Positions 32,123 through 40,518 of a stretch of 51,337 bases of DNA are shown piece after piece. The notes beneath the pieces were generated by a model. The model was not told the DNA's origin. It did no database searches and worked only from the letters and a program-made list of their open reading frames with translations. How positions within the stretch are numbered: the stretch's first letter is position 1; each line of letters starts with the position of its first letter. Position numbers and translations under genes: made by a program. Origin of the DNA: Pseudomonadota bacterium (GTDB lineage: Bacteria > Pseudomonadota > Gammaproteobacteria > Steroidobacterales > Steroidobacteraceae); NCBI GenBank assembly GCA_025357635.1, contig JANXOV010000033.1:1-51337 (forward strand), read 5' to 3'.

Positions 32123-32442
32123 ACAAACCGGCCCCGGCCGCAGCCGTGATGCGCGCGCGCGATCTGTCCCGCGAGCTGCTGTCGATCGCTGAACGAGGCG
32201 ACATGCCGGCCGTGCTGGAATTGGACGCCAGGCGCAGCAAGCTGCTGCATGAGTTTTTCGATGCGGCGCGCAGCATCGGTGAATCCGACCGCCAGGTGTT
32301 GCGAGAAATCGAACAGCTGAACGACTCCTTGATCCGTCACATCGAGAAAATGCGCACCGGCACGGGGCGCGAAATCGACAAGCTCGGGCAGGGTCAACGC
32401 GCGATCGACGCCTATTCGGCCGTGCAGGGACGGCGCTTATGA
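32119..32442 (+). CDS. fliT: FliT-like flagellar chaperone
   Basis: 107 residues, all helical, overlapping fliS and the next gene by 4 bp each. The sequence is weakly conserved, as usual for FliT (export chaperone of FliD), but helix pattern (ARDLSRELLSIAERGDMPAVLELDARRSKLL), size and the position after fliS fit. Some pseudomonad-type loci have an unnamed FliT-like gene here. Whether it also binds a FlhDC-like regulator, as in Salmonella, cannot be inferred; no such regulator is seen. Confidence 0.75.
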   Translation: MNKPAPAAAVMRARDLSRELLSIAERGDMPAVLELDARRSKLLHEFFDAARSIGESDRQVLREIEQLNDSLIRHIEKMRTGTGREIDKLGQGQRAIDAYSAVQGRRL

Positions 32443-33017
32443 GCAATACCGACAACATCAAAGAATCGACCGGGGTTTTCAACAACGCGCTGGCGGTCAA
32501 GGGCGCATTCGCGATCCTCTGGCACGCGGGGGAAAAACTCGGCGCCGCCGCGGCTGCCGTTGCGGAGACCGACAATCTGCAGTTGCTCGTGGCGGAGGCC
32601 TCGATGGACGAGGCGCCGAGCTCGGAAGCCTTGAAAGACGAATCCCCGCAACTGGCGCTAGAGCTGCATCGCATCGAACTCAAGGTCAACGTGCTGTTGA
32701 AAATTGCCGGCGAACTGCTGGCTCGAGAACAGCGGGTGCCCGCGCCCCGCATGGCGCGATTGTCCGCCATCGGACTGGAGTGCGCGGCGGACGACACGTT
32801 CAAAGCGGGCGATCGCGGCACGCTTGAATTGTGGGTCAACCGGTCGCTGCCGTACTCACTGCGAGTGCACGCCGTCATCGAGTCCGAACGCTCCCTGCCG
32901 ACCGGGCGCATGGTCCATTTTCGTTTCGAAGACTTGAGCGATTCGGTTTCCGATCAGCTCTCCAAGCTGATTTTTCGCAAGCATCGCCGCCTCATCGCGC
33001 TGGCAAAAAATTCCTGA
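32439..33017 (+). CDS. atypical PilZ-domain protein
   Basis: 192 residues, start overlapping fliT (ATGA). The N-terminal 85 residues are helical and unrecognised. From about 90 a PilZ-like beta domain follows with RLSAIGLEC in the place of the D/NxSxxG motif and DRGTLELWVNRSLPYSLRVHAVI as the barrel core. The RxxxR motif required for c-di-GMP binding is not obvious, so the ligand site may be lost. PilZ-type genes occur between fliT and fleQ in other gammaproteobacteria. It may couple filament assembly or gene control to c-di-GMP, but that is inference. Confidence 0.65.
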   Translation: MSNTDNIKESTGVFNNALAVKGAFAILWHAGEKLGAAAAAVAETDNLQLLVAEASMDEAPSSEALKDESPQLALELHRIELKVNVLLKIAGELLAREQRVPAPRMARLSAIGLECAADDTFKAGDRGTLELWVNRSLPYSLRVHAVIESERSLPTGRMVHFRFEDLSDSVSDQLSKLIFRKHRRLIALAKNS

Positions 33018-33168
33018 GTGGGATCACGGACGAATTGCTGCAGGGTTCACGCCCACAGTGCGTTGAGAGAAACCCGTACGCGGATTGCAGTTTTCCCCCA
33101 TCTGCTTTGATTCGAACGTCTTGGTTAATATCCCTACCGACGGATACTGATTGAACAGTGTCAATGAG

Positions 33169-33198
33169 TTAGACGCGATGCTTGAACCAAGATATAAG
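33169..33198 (+). promoter_or_regulatory. possible sigma-70 promoter of the fleQ-like gene
   Basis: TTAGAC, 18-bp spacer, TATAAG, ending 47 bp before the GTG start. The -10 is good, the -35 weak. No sigma-54 site is visible in the 228-bp gap, in keeping with a top-level regulator. Confidence 0.35.
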
Positions 33199-33245
33199 AT
33201 CAAGCCGCGTCTGAAGTGCAGGAATGGGAAGGAGACCTAATCACT

Positions 33246-34316
33246 GTGGCGGAAACCGGCGTTCTGCTGATCGATGATTTGAATAGACCCTCGCGACCCC
33301 GCGAGGCGCAGTTCCGGCCCAGCGGGCAATCGCGCCCCATGCGCGAAATTCAACGCCTGATCGAACAAGTGGCTCCATCGGACAGCAATGTGCTGATCCT
33401 TGGGGAATCCGGAACGGGAAAGGAGCTGGTGGCGCGCCATATCCACGAAATATCGGGCCGTTCGGCGCATCCTTTCGTACCGGTGAATTGCGGCGCCATT
33501 CCCGCCGAACTGCTCGAGAGCGAATTGTTCGGGCACGAAAAAGGCGCTTTTACCGGCGCATTGTCCACGCGTTTGGGACGCTTCGAGTTCGCCGAAGGCG
33601 GCACCTTGTTCCTGGATGAGATCGGCGACATGTCCCTGCAGATGCAGGTCAAGCTCCTGCGCGTGCTGCAGGAACGCAGTTTCGAGCGGGTCGGCAGCAA
33701 TCGCACCATCAAATGCAATGTGCGCATCGTTGCGGCCACGCATCGCAATCTCGAGTCGGCCCTCATCGAGGGCAAGTTCCGCGAGGATTTGTTCTATCGG
33801 TTGAATGTGTTTCCCCTCCAGATCCCGCCGTTGCGGGACCGCCTGGAGGATGTGCCGTCGCTGATCGAGCATCTGCTGGAGCGGCAGGTGCGCCGCGGCG
33901 GCCGGCGGATCCACGTGACGAAAGAGGCGATGAACTGTCTGATGCGATGCCGCTGGCCCGGCAATGTCCGGGAACTGGGGAATCTGCTGGAGCGGCTCGG
34001 AATCCTGTATCCCGAACAGGGCGTCGACGCCGCCGATTTGCCGGAACGCTACCGCATCGTCGACTCTTCGGAGTGGTTCGGCAGCGGCATGCACATCGAA
34101 ACCCTGCCTTGCGCGCCCGAGGTTGCGACCCAGCTGACCGATCCGCTGCCAAGCGGCGGTCTGGATCTGAAGGATCATCTGTGCTCGATCGAACTGGGCC
34201 TGATCCGCAAGGCGATGCAGGAGGCCGATGGCACGGTGGCCGAGGCCGCCCGGCTGCTACGGATGCGCCGCACCACGCTGGTGGAAAAGCTGCGCAAGTA
34301 CCGGCTGCACGCCTAG
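33246..34316 (+). CDS. fleQ: FleQ/FlrA-family sigma-54 activator lacking the receiver-like domain
   Basis: 356 residues from GTG 33246, with AAGGAGA at 10 nt (a GTG at 33216 would add 10 residues). FleQ-type activators start the flagellar cascade with sigma-54. The AAA+ domain is complete: Walker A GESGTGK (53-59), GAFTGA (about 100-105), Walker B LFLDEIGD, and sensor regions. A Fis-type helix-turn-helix ends the protein ([24 protein letters not shown]). The N-terminus keeps ETGVLLIDD, like the first strand of FleQ, and then jumps to [14 protein letters not shown], which resembles the FleQ LFRS c-di-GMP motif just before the AAA+ domain. About 110 residues of receiver-like domain are absent. 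Upstream DNA does not encode them in another frame. Confidence 0.85.
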   Translation: MAETGVLLIDDLNRPSRPREAQFRPSGQSRPMREIQRLIEQVAPSDSNVLILGESGTGKELVARHIHEISGRSAHPFVPVNCGAIPAELLESELFGHEKGAFTGALSTRLGRFEFAEGGTLFLDEIGDMSLQMQVKLLRVLQERSFERVGSNRTIKCNVRIVAATHRNLESALIEGKFREDLFYRLNVFPLQIPPLRDRLEDVPSLIEHLLERQVRRGGRRIHVTKEAMNCLMRCRWPGNVRELGNLLERLGILYPEQGVDAADLPERYRIVDSSEWFGSGMHIETLPCAPEVATQLTDPLPSGGLDLKDHLCSIELGLIRKAMQEADGTVAEAARLLRMRRTTLVEKLRKYRLHA

Positions 34317-34402
34317 CGCGGCAGCGTCGGAAATTTGACGCAGCCGCAGAACCGGAAATCGGATTTTCCTTAAGCTGCTGATCAGGCTCGAAAATATTCG
34401 CA

Positions 34403-34418
34403 AGGCATGAAAGTTGCT
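34403..34418 (+). promoter_or_regulatory. sigma-54 promoter of fleS-fleR operon
   Basis: AGGCATGAAAGTTGCT fits the sigma-54 consensus with GG/GC at the right spacing. Counting from the -12 C gives a start near 34429, four nt before the fleS ATG. Confidence 0.7.
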
Positions 34419-34432
34419 CGGTCGGTAGTTCG

Positions 34433-35563
34433 ATGAACGCCGTCACTGAAGTCAATCACTCTGCGCAGGCTGAACTGCAAAGGGCCTTTGCCGCGTTTGG
34501 CTCCGCGTCCTCCAAACTCACCGGCGCATTCGAATCGCTCGAATCGCGCGTCGTGCGCCTTACTGCTGACCTGGCCGAGTCGCGCGCCGGCCAGGAGCGC
34601 ATGAGCTTGCGTCTTGCCGCCGTCATCGACGGATTGCCGGGCGCGGTGTTGGTGTTGGATACGGGCGGATGCGTCATGGAACTCAACTCCATCGCGCGCG
34701 AATTGCTGGGCGCGCCGTTGCCCGGTGAGCGATTCGAGACGCTGCTCGCCAAGAATCTCCTCGACCCCGCGTTGATGATCGGCGACATCGAACTGCGCAG
34801 CGGGCGCTTCGTCACGCTGTCGCGCCGCACGCTGGAGGGCGGCGAGATCGTTCTGTTGACGGACGTGACCGAAGCGCACCTCATGCAATCCTTTCTTGCG
34901 CGTCAGCAGCGGCTGCCGACACTGGGCGAGCTGGCGGCGGGGTTGGCGCATCAGATCCGCACGCCGCTGGCTGCCGCTCTTCTGTATGTCACGCAGATGA
35001 CCCTGCCGGGGAAAGATGCGCCGGATTTGATTCGATGCGCTGCCAAGACCGCCGAGCGGCTGCGCGAACTGGACACGCTGATCACCGACATGCTGGCCTT
35101 CGCGCGCGGCACCGCCAGTATGGAGCCGGTCAGTGTCAATGCGTTGCTCGAGCAGGCGGCACAGTGGCTGCGTCCGGCGCTGGGGCAGGGCGTCACCCTG
35201 ACCATCCGAACGGAGGCGCCGGATCTGACGGTGCGTGTCAACGCGCCCGCACTGGTTTCGGCCATCCTGAATCTGGCGACCAACGCGATGCAGGCGGCGA
35301 GCGCGGACCTGGCCATCGAACTGCTGTCGCGGCGCGCCGCTTCCGGCCAGGCGGAGATCGTGGTTTCCGACGACGGGCCCGGGATTGCCGAAAGCCTGCA
35401 GGGGCGCGTGTTCGAGCCGTTTTTCACGACGCGCGCGCGCGGCACCGGTCTGGGCCTGGCCATCGTGAAATCCATCGTCGAGGCGCATCACGGCGGCATC
35501 CGGCTTGAAAATACGCGTCAGCGAGGCGCGCGTTTCGTTATCGAACTGCCCGCGGAGTCTTGA
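34433..35563 (+). CDS. fleS: sensor histidine kinase FleS/FlrB
   Basis: 376 residues, soluble (no membrane helix). A short N-terminal coiled coil (about 10-55), a PAS-like sensor (about 60-150: AAVIDGLPGAVLVLDTGG), a HisKA region with phospho-acceptor His173 (GLAHQIRTPL), and an HATPase domain with N box (NLATNAMQAA), G1 (DDGPGI) and G2 (GTGLGLAI) motifs. In polar flagellates it phosphorylates FleR/FlrC to turn on basal-body and hook genes. No Shine-Dalgarno precedes the ATG, and no other plausible start exists in the first 45 codons. The next gene, fleR, begins one base after the stop. Confidence 0.92.
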   Translation: MNAVTEVNHSAQAELQRAFAAFGSASSKLTGAFESLESRVVRLTADLAESRAGQERMSLRLAAVIDGLPGAVLVLDTGGCVMELNSIARELLGAPLPGERFETLLAKNLLDPALMIGDIELRSGRFVTLSRRTLEGGEIVLLTDVTEAHLMQSFLARQQRLPTLGELAAGLAHQIRTPLAAALLYVTQMTLPGKDAPDLIRCAAKTAERLRELDTLITDMLAFARGTASMEPVSVNALLEQAAQWLRPALGQGVTLTIRTEAPDLTVRVNAPALVSAILNLATNAMQAASADLAIELLSRRAASGQAEIVVSDDGPGIAESLQGRVFEPFFTTRARGTGLGLAIVKSIVEAHHGGIRLENTRQRGARFVIELPAES

Positions 35564-35564
35564 G

Positions 35565-36911
35565 ATGAGCGAACAGAAAGTGTTGATCGTCGAGGATGAT
35601 GCCGCGCTGCGCGATGCCCTGCTGGACACTCTGTCGGCTGCCGGCATCGCGGCGGACGCGGTGGGCGATGCCGGCGGCGCCTTGCTGCGGCTTGAGCAGG
35701 AACGATTCGGGCTGGTGATCAGCGATGTCCATATGCCGAAGGTCGACGGCGTGGAGCTGCTGATCGCCATCAAGCGCCGCTGGAGCGAGGTACCGGTGGT
35801 GTTGATGACCGCCTACGCGACGGTTTCCAAAGCCGTCGCGGCGATGCGCGAGGGCGCGATCGACTACATCGTCAAGCCCTTCGACGCGGCTCAGCTGATC
35901 GATCTGGCGCGCCGGCAACTGGCCAGCCGTGCGGTGCCGGAAGAATTGATCGCGGAGGATCCGGAATCGCGGCGCGTTCTGGCGCTGGCGACGCGCATCG
36001 CGCAAAGCGACGCCACCGTTCTGCTCACCGGTGCCAGCGGCACCGGCAAGGAAGTCTACGCGCGCTACATCCGCGCCCGCTCGGCGCGCGCGCAAGCGCC
36101 CTTCGTCGCCATCAATTGCGCGGCCATTCCGGACAACCTGCTCGAGGCGACGCTGTTCGGCCATGAGCGCGGTGCGTTCACCGGCGCGCTGAGTACCCAT
36201 GCCGGCAAGTTTGAGCAGGCCCAGGGCGGCACCTTGCTGCTGGATGAAATTTCAGAAATGGATATGGGGCTGCAGGCGAAGATCCTGCGCGTATTGCAGG
36301 AGCGCGAAGTGGAGCGCGTGGGCAGCAGCCGCACCATCGCACTGGATGTCCGCGTCATTGCGACCTCGAACCGGGATCTTGCCGGGGAAGTGAAACTGGG
36401 ACGCTTCCGCGGCGATCTGTACTACCGGTTGAATGTCATGTCGCTGCAGCTGCCCGATCTGGCGCAGCGGCGCGGGGATATCTTGCCGCTGACCCGCCGC
36501 GCGCTGCATGCGTGCGGCCGGGGCGAAGCGCAGTTCAGCGCATCCGCTCAAGCGGCCCTGCTGGCGCATTCCTGGCCCGGCAATGTCCGTGAACTGACCA
36601 ATGCCGTGCAGCGTGCTGCCTTGCTGTGCAACGGCGAGGTCATCGATGCGCAGACACTCGGGCTGGGGGAGTCGCCGCAGGCGCCTGCGCCGGTCATGAC
36701 CGATCGAACCGATGCGGGACTGGATCATGACTTGAAGGAGCGCGAGCGCGAGCTGATCCTGCACACGCTGCGGCAGACCGCGGGCAGCCGCAAACTGGCG
36801 GCCGAACGGCTCGGCATCAGCGCGCGCACGCTGCGCCACAAACTGCAGCAGTTTAAGGCGGCCGGCCTGGCCGTGCCGCGCGCCCGCGAAATCACATTGA
36901 TCGAGGCCTGA
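35565..36911 (+). CDS. fleR: sigma-54-dependent response regulator FleR/FlrC
   Basis: 448 residues from ATG 35565. A receiver domain with phospho-acceptor Asp54 (LVISDVHMPKVDG) and conserved Lys (VKPFDAAQL); an AAA+ domain with Walker A TGASGTGKE, GAFTGA at about 203-208, and LLLDEISEM; and a C-terminal Fis helix-turn-helix (SRKLAAERLGISARTLRHKLQQF). Partner of FleS. It should activate the second tier of sigma-54 flagellar operons. fliE follows after 3 nt, and no new promoter is visible, so fliEFGHIJ may be read with fleSR. Confidence 0.95.
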   Translation: MSEQKVLIVEDDAALRDALLDTLSAAGIAADAVGDAGGALLRLEQERFGLVISDVHMPKVDGVELLIAIKRRWSEVPVVLMTAYATVSKAVAAMREGAIDYIVKPFDAAQLIDLARRQLASRAVPEELIAEDPESRRVLALATRIAQSDATVLLTGASGTGKEVYARYIRARSARAQAPFVAINCAAIPDNLLEATLFGHERGAFTGALSTHAGKFEQAQGGTLLLDEISEMDMGLQAKILRVLQEREVERVGSSRTIALDVRVIATSNRDLAGEVKLGRFRGDLYYRLNVMSLQLPDLAQRRGDILPLTRRALHACGRGEAQFSASAQAALLAHSWPGNVRELTNAVQRAALLCNGEVIDAQTLGLGESPQAPAPVMTDRTDAGLDHDLKERERELILHTLRQTAGSRKLAAERLGISARTLRHKLQQFKAAGLAVPRAREITLIEA

Positions 36912-36914
36912 TAC

Positions 36915-37241
36915 ATGAGCAGTCTTGAAATCAACCGCGTCTTGAACGAAATGCGCGCGCTGCAGGCGCGCGTGGGTCCGCAGTCGGCAACGCGCATCGA
37001 CCCGCAGGCGGCGCCGGCAGCGGATTTCGCCTCCTTGATGCGCTCATCGGTCGACAAGGTCGCCGGCATGCAGAACGAGGCCAAGGCTTTGTCGGTGGCG
37101 TATGAATCCGGAGACCGCAGTGTCGATCTGACCAAGGTGATGCTCGAGGTGCAGAAGGCGGGACTGGCTTTCAAGGCCATGACGGAAGTGCGCAACAAGC
37201 TGATCGAGGCGTATCGAGAAGTCATGAACATGCAGGTCTGA
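36915..37241 (+). CDS. fliE: hook-basal body protein FliE
   Basis: 108 residues. FliE joins the MS-ring to the rod. The conserved C-terminal half is clear (DFASLMRSSVDKVAGMQNEAKALSVAYESGD, then VMLEVQKAGLAFKAMTEVRNKLIEAYREVMNMQV). GAGG lies upstream within the fleR end. First gene of fliEFGHIJ. Confidence 0.95.
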   Translation: MSSLEINRVLNEMRALQARVGPQSATRIDPQAAPAADFASLMRSSVDKVAGMQNEAKALSVAYESGDRSVDLTKVMLEVQKAGLAFKAMTEVRNKLIEAYREVMNMQV

Positions 37242-37253
37242 GGGTGATGGCGA

Positions 37254-38855
37254 ATGGCTGAAAATGCATTGACGGCGCCCGGTGGCGTGCTGGACTCGGT
37301 GCCTGGCCTGCGGCAGCTGGTGCTGCTTGTGGGGGTGGCCGTCGCCATTGCCGCCGCGGTCTGGCTCGTGATCTGGTCTCAGGGGCAAAGCTACGCCGTG
37401 TTGTACGGTCATCTGTCCGAGCGCGAGACCGGGCAGGTGATGGATGCGCTCACGGCGGCGGGCATCGACTTCAAATTGAATCCGGCGGGCGCAGTGACCG
37501 TGCCTGAATCCAAGGCCCAGGAGGCGCGAATCCGTCTGGCCAGTCAGGGGCTGCCGCAAAGCGACGCGCTTGGCATCGAGATGATTCAAAAGGACTCGGC
37601 GCTGGGCACCAGTTCGATGATGGAGACCGCGCGCTATCAATCGGCGCTCGAAACCGAACTGGCGCGCACCATCGGCAAGGTGCAGGGCGTGCAGGGCGCG
37701 CGTGTGCATCTGGCCATTCCCAAGCCAAGCGTTTTTCTGCGCGATGCGCGCAAGGCCACAGCCTCCGTGATGCTGCAGCTGTATCCGGGCCGGCGTCTGG
37801 ACCCGGGGCAGGTGGCGGCGGTGGTGCACCTGATCGCTTCGAGCGTGCCGGAACTGGAATCCAAGGATGTGACCGTGGTCGATCAGGCCGGCACGCTGCT
37901 CAGCTCGCCCGACGAGGACGGCGAATCGGCGGCGAGCACCAAGGAGTTCGAATACACGCGCAAGCTCGAGGAGAGTTATCAGCGTCGCATCGTGGAAATT
38001 CTCGAGCCCATGCTCGGGCCCGGGCGTGTGCATGCCACGGTCACCGCCGACATGGACTTCACCCGCACCGAGCAGACACGCGAAAATTACGACCCGCAAA
38101 GAACGGTGGTGCGCAGCGAGCAGCTCGCCAACGACGAGCGCAAGGGCGGCGATGGCGCACAGGGCATTCCGGGCGCGCTCAGCAATCAGCCGCCGGGCAC
38201 GTCAGGTACGCCGCCGGCCGGACAGACCACCACCACCGGCACTGCCGTGACGCCCAGTTCAACCTCCTCGCGCAGCACCAAGAATTTCGAAGTGGACCGT
38301 GTGCTTTCCTACATCAAGCAGCCGATCGGCACCATCAAGCGGTTGAGCGTCGGTGTGGTGCTGGATGACTGGCAGAAGGTGGGCGCAGACGGCAGCGCGA
38401 CCACGGCTCCCATGAGCGAGGCGGACATCAAGCGCTTCACTGAGCTGGTGCGCGAATCCGTGGGCTTCAAGGCTGACCGCGGCGATCAGATCAGCGTCAT
38501 CAATCAGGCGTTCAAGACCGGTCTGCCGCCGGGACCCGCAGAGGGACCCTCGCTGCTGCAGCAGCCCTGGCTTGCGGCGCTGGGCAAGCAGGTCGTCGGC
38601 ATTGGGCTTGTGCTGCTGGTGGCCTTCATGGTGCTGCGCCCGCTGATGAGCAACCTGACACGCCCTGCGGTCGGCGTGCTTGGACCCAATGCCAGGGGAG
38701 CGCCGGACTCCGCCACCGGCGGGTCACAGGCGGGCGGCGCGATCAAGCTGTCGCCCAGCTTCGAGCAGCAGATCGCCGCCGCCCGCTCGTTGGTGGGCCA
38801 GGATCCGAAGCGTGCCGCGCAAGTGGTGAAGGAGTGGGTTGCGACAGACAGCTGA
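37254..38855 (+). CDS. fliF: flagellar MS-ring protein FliF
   Basis: 533 residues. FliF forms the inner-membrane ring on which the flagellum is built. There is a membrane helix at about residues 21-43 (LVLLVGVAVAIAAAVWLVIW) and a second near 445-463 (VVGIGLVLLVAFMVL). The periplasmic ring-building motifs include LPQSDALGIEMIQKDSALGTSSMMETARYQ, ARVHLAIPKPSVFLRD and VSVIHOOD-like barrel segments. The cytoplasmic tail ends with the FliG-binding helix (QIAAARSLVGQDPKRAAQVV). Length is normal. Confidence 0.96.
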   Translation: MAENALTAPGGVLDSVPGLRQLVLLVGVAVAIAAAVWLVIWSQGQSYAVLYGHLSERETGQVMDALTAAGIDFKLNPAGAVTVPESKAQEARIRLASQGLPQSDALGIEMIQKDSALGTSSMMETARYQSALETELARTIGKVQGVQGARVHLAIPKPSVFLRDARKATASVMLQLYPGRRLDPGQVAAVVHLIASSVPELESKDVTVVDQAGTLLSSPDEDGESAASTKEFEYTRKLEESYQRRIVEILEPMLGPGRVHATVTADMDFTRTEQTRENYDPQRTVVRSEQLANDERKGGDGAQGIPGALSNQPPGTSGTPPAGQTTTTGTAVTPSSTSSRSTKNFEVDRVLSYIKQPIGTIKRLSVGVVLDDWQKVGADGSATTAPMSEADIKRFTELVRESVGFKADRGDQISVINQAFKTGLPPGPAEGPSLLQQPWLAALGKQVVGIGLVLLVAFMVLRPLMSNLTRPAVGVLGPNARGAPDSATGGSQAGGAIKLSPSFEQQIAAARSLVGQDPKRAAQVVKEWVATDS

Positions 38856-38876
38856 TCTGCCTGAACCAATCTTCGC

Positions 38877-39884
38877 ATGGCGAGCAAACCTTCCGACATT
38901 CCCGGCACGCAGCGCGCCGCGATTCTCTTGATGAGTCTGGGCGAGCAGGATGCCGCCGCGGTGCTCAAGCAGATGGACGCTCGCGAGGTGCAAAAAGTCG
39001 GCGCCGCCATGGCGGAGCTGAAAGAGGTGTCGCGCGATCAAATGAACGTGGTGCTCGATTCCTTCATCGGCACCGCCGACAGCCGCGCTGGCGTTGCCTC
39101 CGGGTCGCAGGACTACGTGCGCCGGGTGCTGACCCAGGCGGTGGGCAAACAGAAGGCCGATATGCTGCTGGACCGGCTTTCCACCGGGCAGGCCGGCCAG
39201 GGAATCGAGCAGCTCAAATGGATGGATGCCAAAGCCGTGGCGCAGATCATCGGCGCCGAGCATCCACAGATCATCGCCATCGTGCTGTCGCATCTGCCCG
39301 CCGAACAATCCGCCGCCGTGCTGCCGCTGCTGCTGCCGGAAACCCGCACCGAGGTGCTGATGCGCATCGCCACGCTCAACGAGGTGCCGCAGAACGCGCT
39401 GACCGAACTGGATCTGTTGGTGGAAAAGCAGGCCAATGTGTCGACGACGCCGCCGGTGCGCCGCGTCGGCGGCGCCAAGACCGTTGCGGACATTCTCAAT
39501 GCGATGCAGCGCGACAAGAGCAGCGAGGAAATGGGAAGGATTCAGCAGGCCGATGATGAATTGCATCAGAAGATCAAGGACCTGCTGTTCGTGTTCGACA
39601 ACCTGCTCAACATCGACGATCGCGGCATCCAGTCGCTGTTGCGCGAAGTCGGGTCCGACGCGCTGGCGCTCGCGCTGCGCGGCGCTGAGCCGGACGTGCA
39701 GGACAAGATCTTGAAGAATATGTCGAAACGCGCCGCCGAAATCCTCAAGGACGACATGGAGGCGCGCGGCCCGGTGAAGCTGGTCGAGGTCGAGGCCGCG
39801 CAGAAGGAAATCGTCACCATCGCGCAGCGGCTGGTTGAAGAGGGCACGATCAGCCTGGGCGGCAAGGGCGGGGATTTTGTCTGA
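38877..39884 (+). CDS. fliG: flagellar motor switch protein FliG
   Basis: 335 residues. FliG carries torque from the stator and sets direction of rotation. The N-terminal FliF-binding part (GTQRAAILLMSLGEQDAAAVLK), the middle EHPQIIAIVLSHLPAEQSA (EHPQ motif) and the C-terminal torque helix with charged residues (SLLREVGSDALALALRGAEPDVQDKI) are intact. It overlaps the likely fliH start. Confidence 0.96.
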   Translation: MASKPSDIPGTQRAAILLMSLGEQDAAAVLKQMDAREVQKVGAAMAELKEVSRDQMNVVLDSFIGTADSRAGVASGSQDYVRRVLTQAVGKQKADMLLDRLSTGQAGQGIEQLKWMDAKAVAQIIGAEHPQIIAIVLSHLPAEQSAAVLPLLLPETRTEVLMRIATLNEVPQNALTELDLLVEKQANVSTTPPVRRVGGAKTVADILNAMQRDKSSEEMGRIQQADDELHQKIKDLLFVFDNLLNIDDRGIQSLLREVGSDALALALRGAEPDVQDKILKNMSKRAAEILKDDMEARGPVKLVEVEAAQKEIVTIAQRLVEEGTISLGGKGGDFV

Positions 39885-40518
39885 GGCCACGCCCAAGCTG
39901 GGAACATTCGAGCCGCGTCCCTGGATCGCGCCCGATATGGGCGCATCGGCGCTTGATGTGGCGGCAGCGCAGCCTCGTCCGCCCACGGTTGGCGGGCTGG
40001 CGGACCTGCAGGCAGAGGCGTATCGGGAGGCATTTGATCAGGGCCTGGAAGAGGGCCGCGCCGCAGGCCGCGAGGAAGTGCGACTGCAGGTGGAGCGGAT
40101 CGCCGGCATGTTCTACGATCTGGCGAAACCCTTCGAAGAACTCGACGCCGAAGTGGAGCGCGAGCTGCTCACGCTCGCCATGGCGCTGGCGCGTCAGATC
40201 GTGCGGCGCGAGCTCAAGAGCGAACCGACGCAAATCATCGGCATCATCCGCGAAGCCATCGCCGCGCTGCCCATTGCCGCGCGTGAGGTGCGTGTGCATC
40301 TGCATCCGGAGGACGCCGCCGTGGTGCGTCAGCATCTGGCACCGACCGGGCAGGAGCGCGCCTGGAGCATTGTCGAGGATCCGGTGATGTCGCGCGGCGG
40401 CTGCCAGGTCACCACGAACGCCTCGAGAATCGACGCGCGGCTTGAAACGCGGCTCGGCGCCATTCTGAGTGAACTGCTCGGCACGGAGCGCAATGCCGAA
40501 GGCGTGCGTTCGCCGTGA
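39877..40518 (+). CDS. fliH: flagellar export ATPase regulator FliH
   Basis: About 213 residues from a TTG at 39877, preceded by GGCGGGG and overlapping fliG by 8 bp; later starts cannot be excluded. FliH binds and restrains the FliI ATPase and links it to the C-ring. A Glu/Ala/Arg-rich coiled region with YREAFDQGLEEGRAAGREEVRLQ near residues 47-70 and a C-terminal FliH/HrpE domain (VRVHLHPEDAAVVRQHL...WSIVEDPVMSRGGCQV) identify it. It overlaps fliI by 4 bp. Confidence 0.92.
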   Translation: MSEATPKLGTFEPRPWIAPDMGASALDVAAAQPRPPTVGGLADLQAEAYREAFDQGLEEGRAAGREEVRLQVERIAGMFYDLAKPFEELDAEVERELLTLAMALARQIVRRELKSEPTQIIGIIREAIAALPIAAREVRVHLHPEDAAVVRQHLAPTGQERAWSIVEDPVMSRGGCQVTTNASRIDARLETRLGAILSELLGTERNAEGVRSP

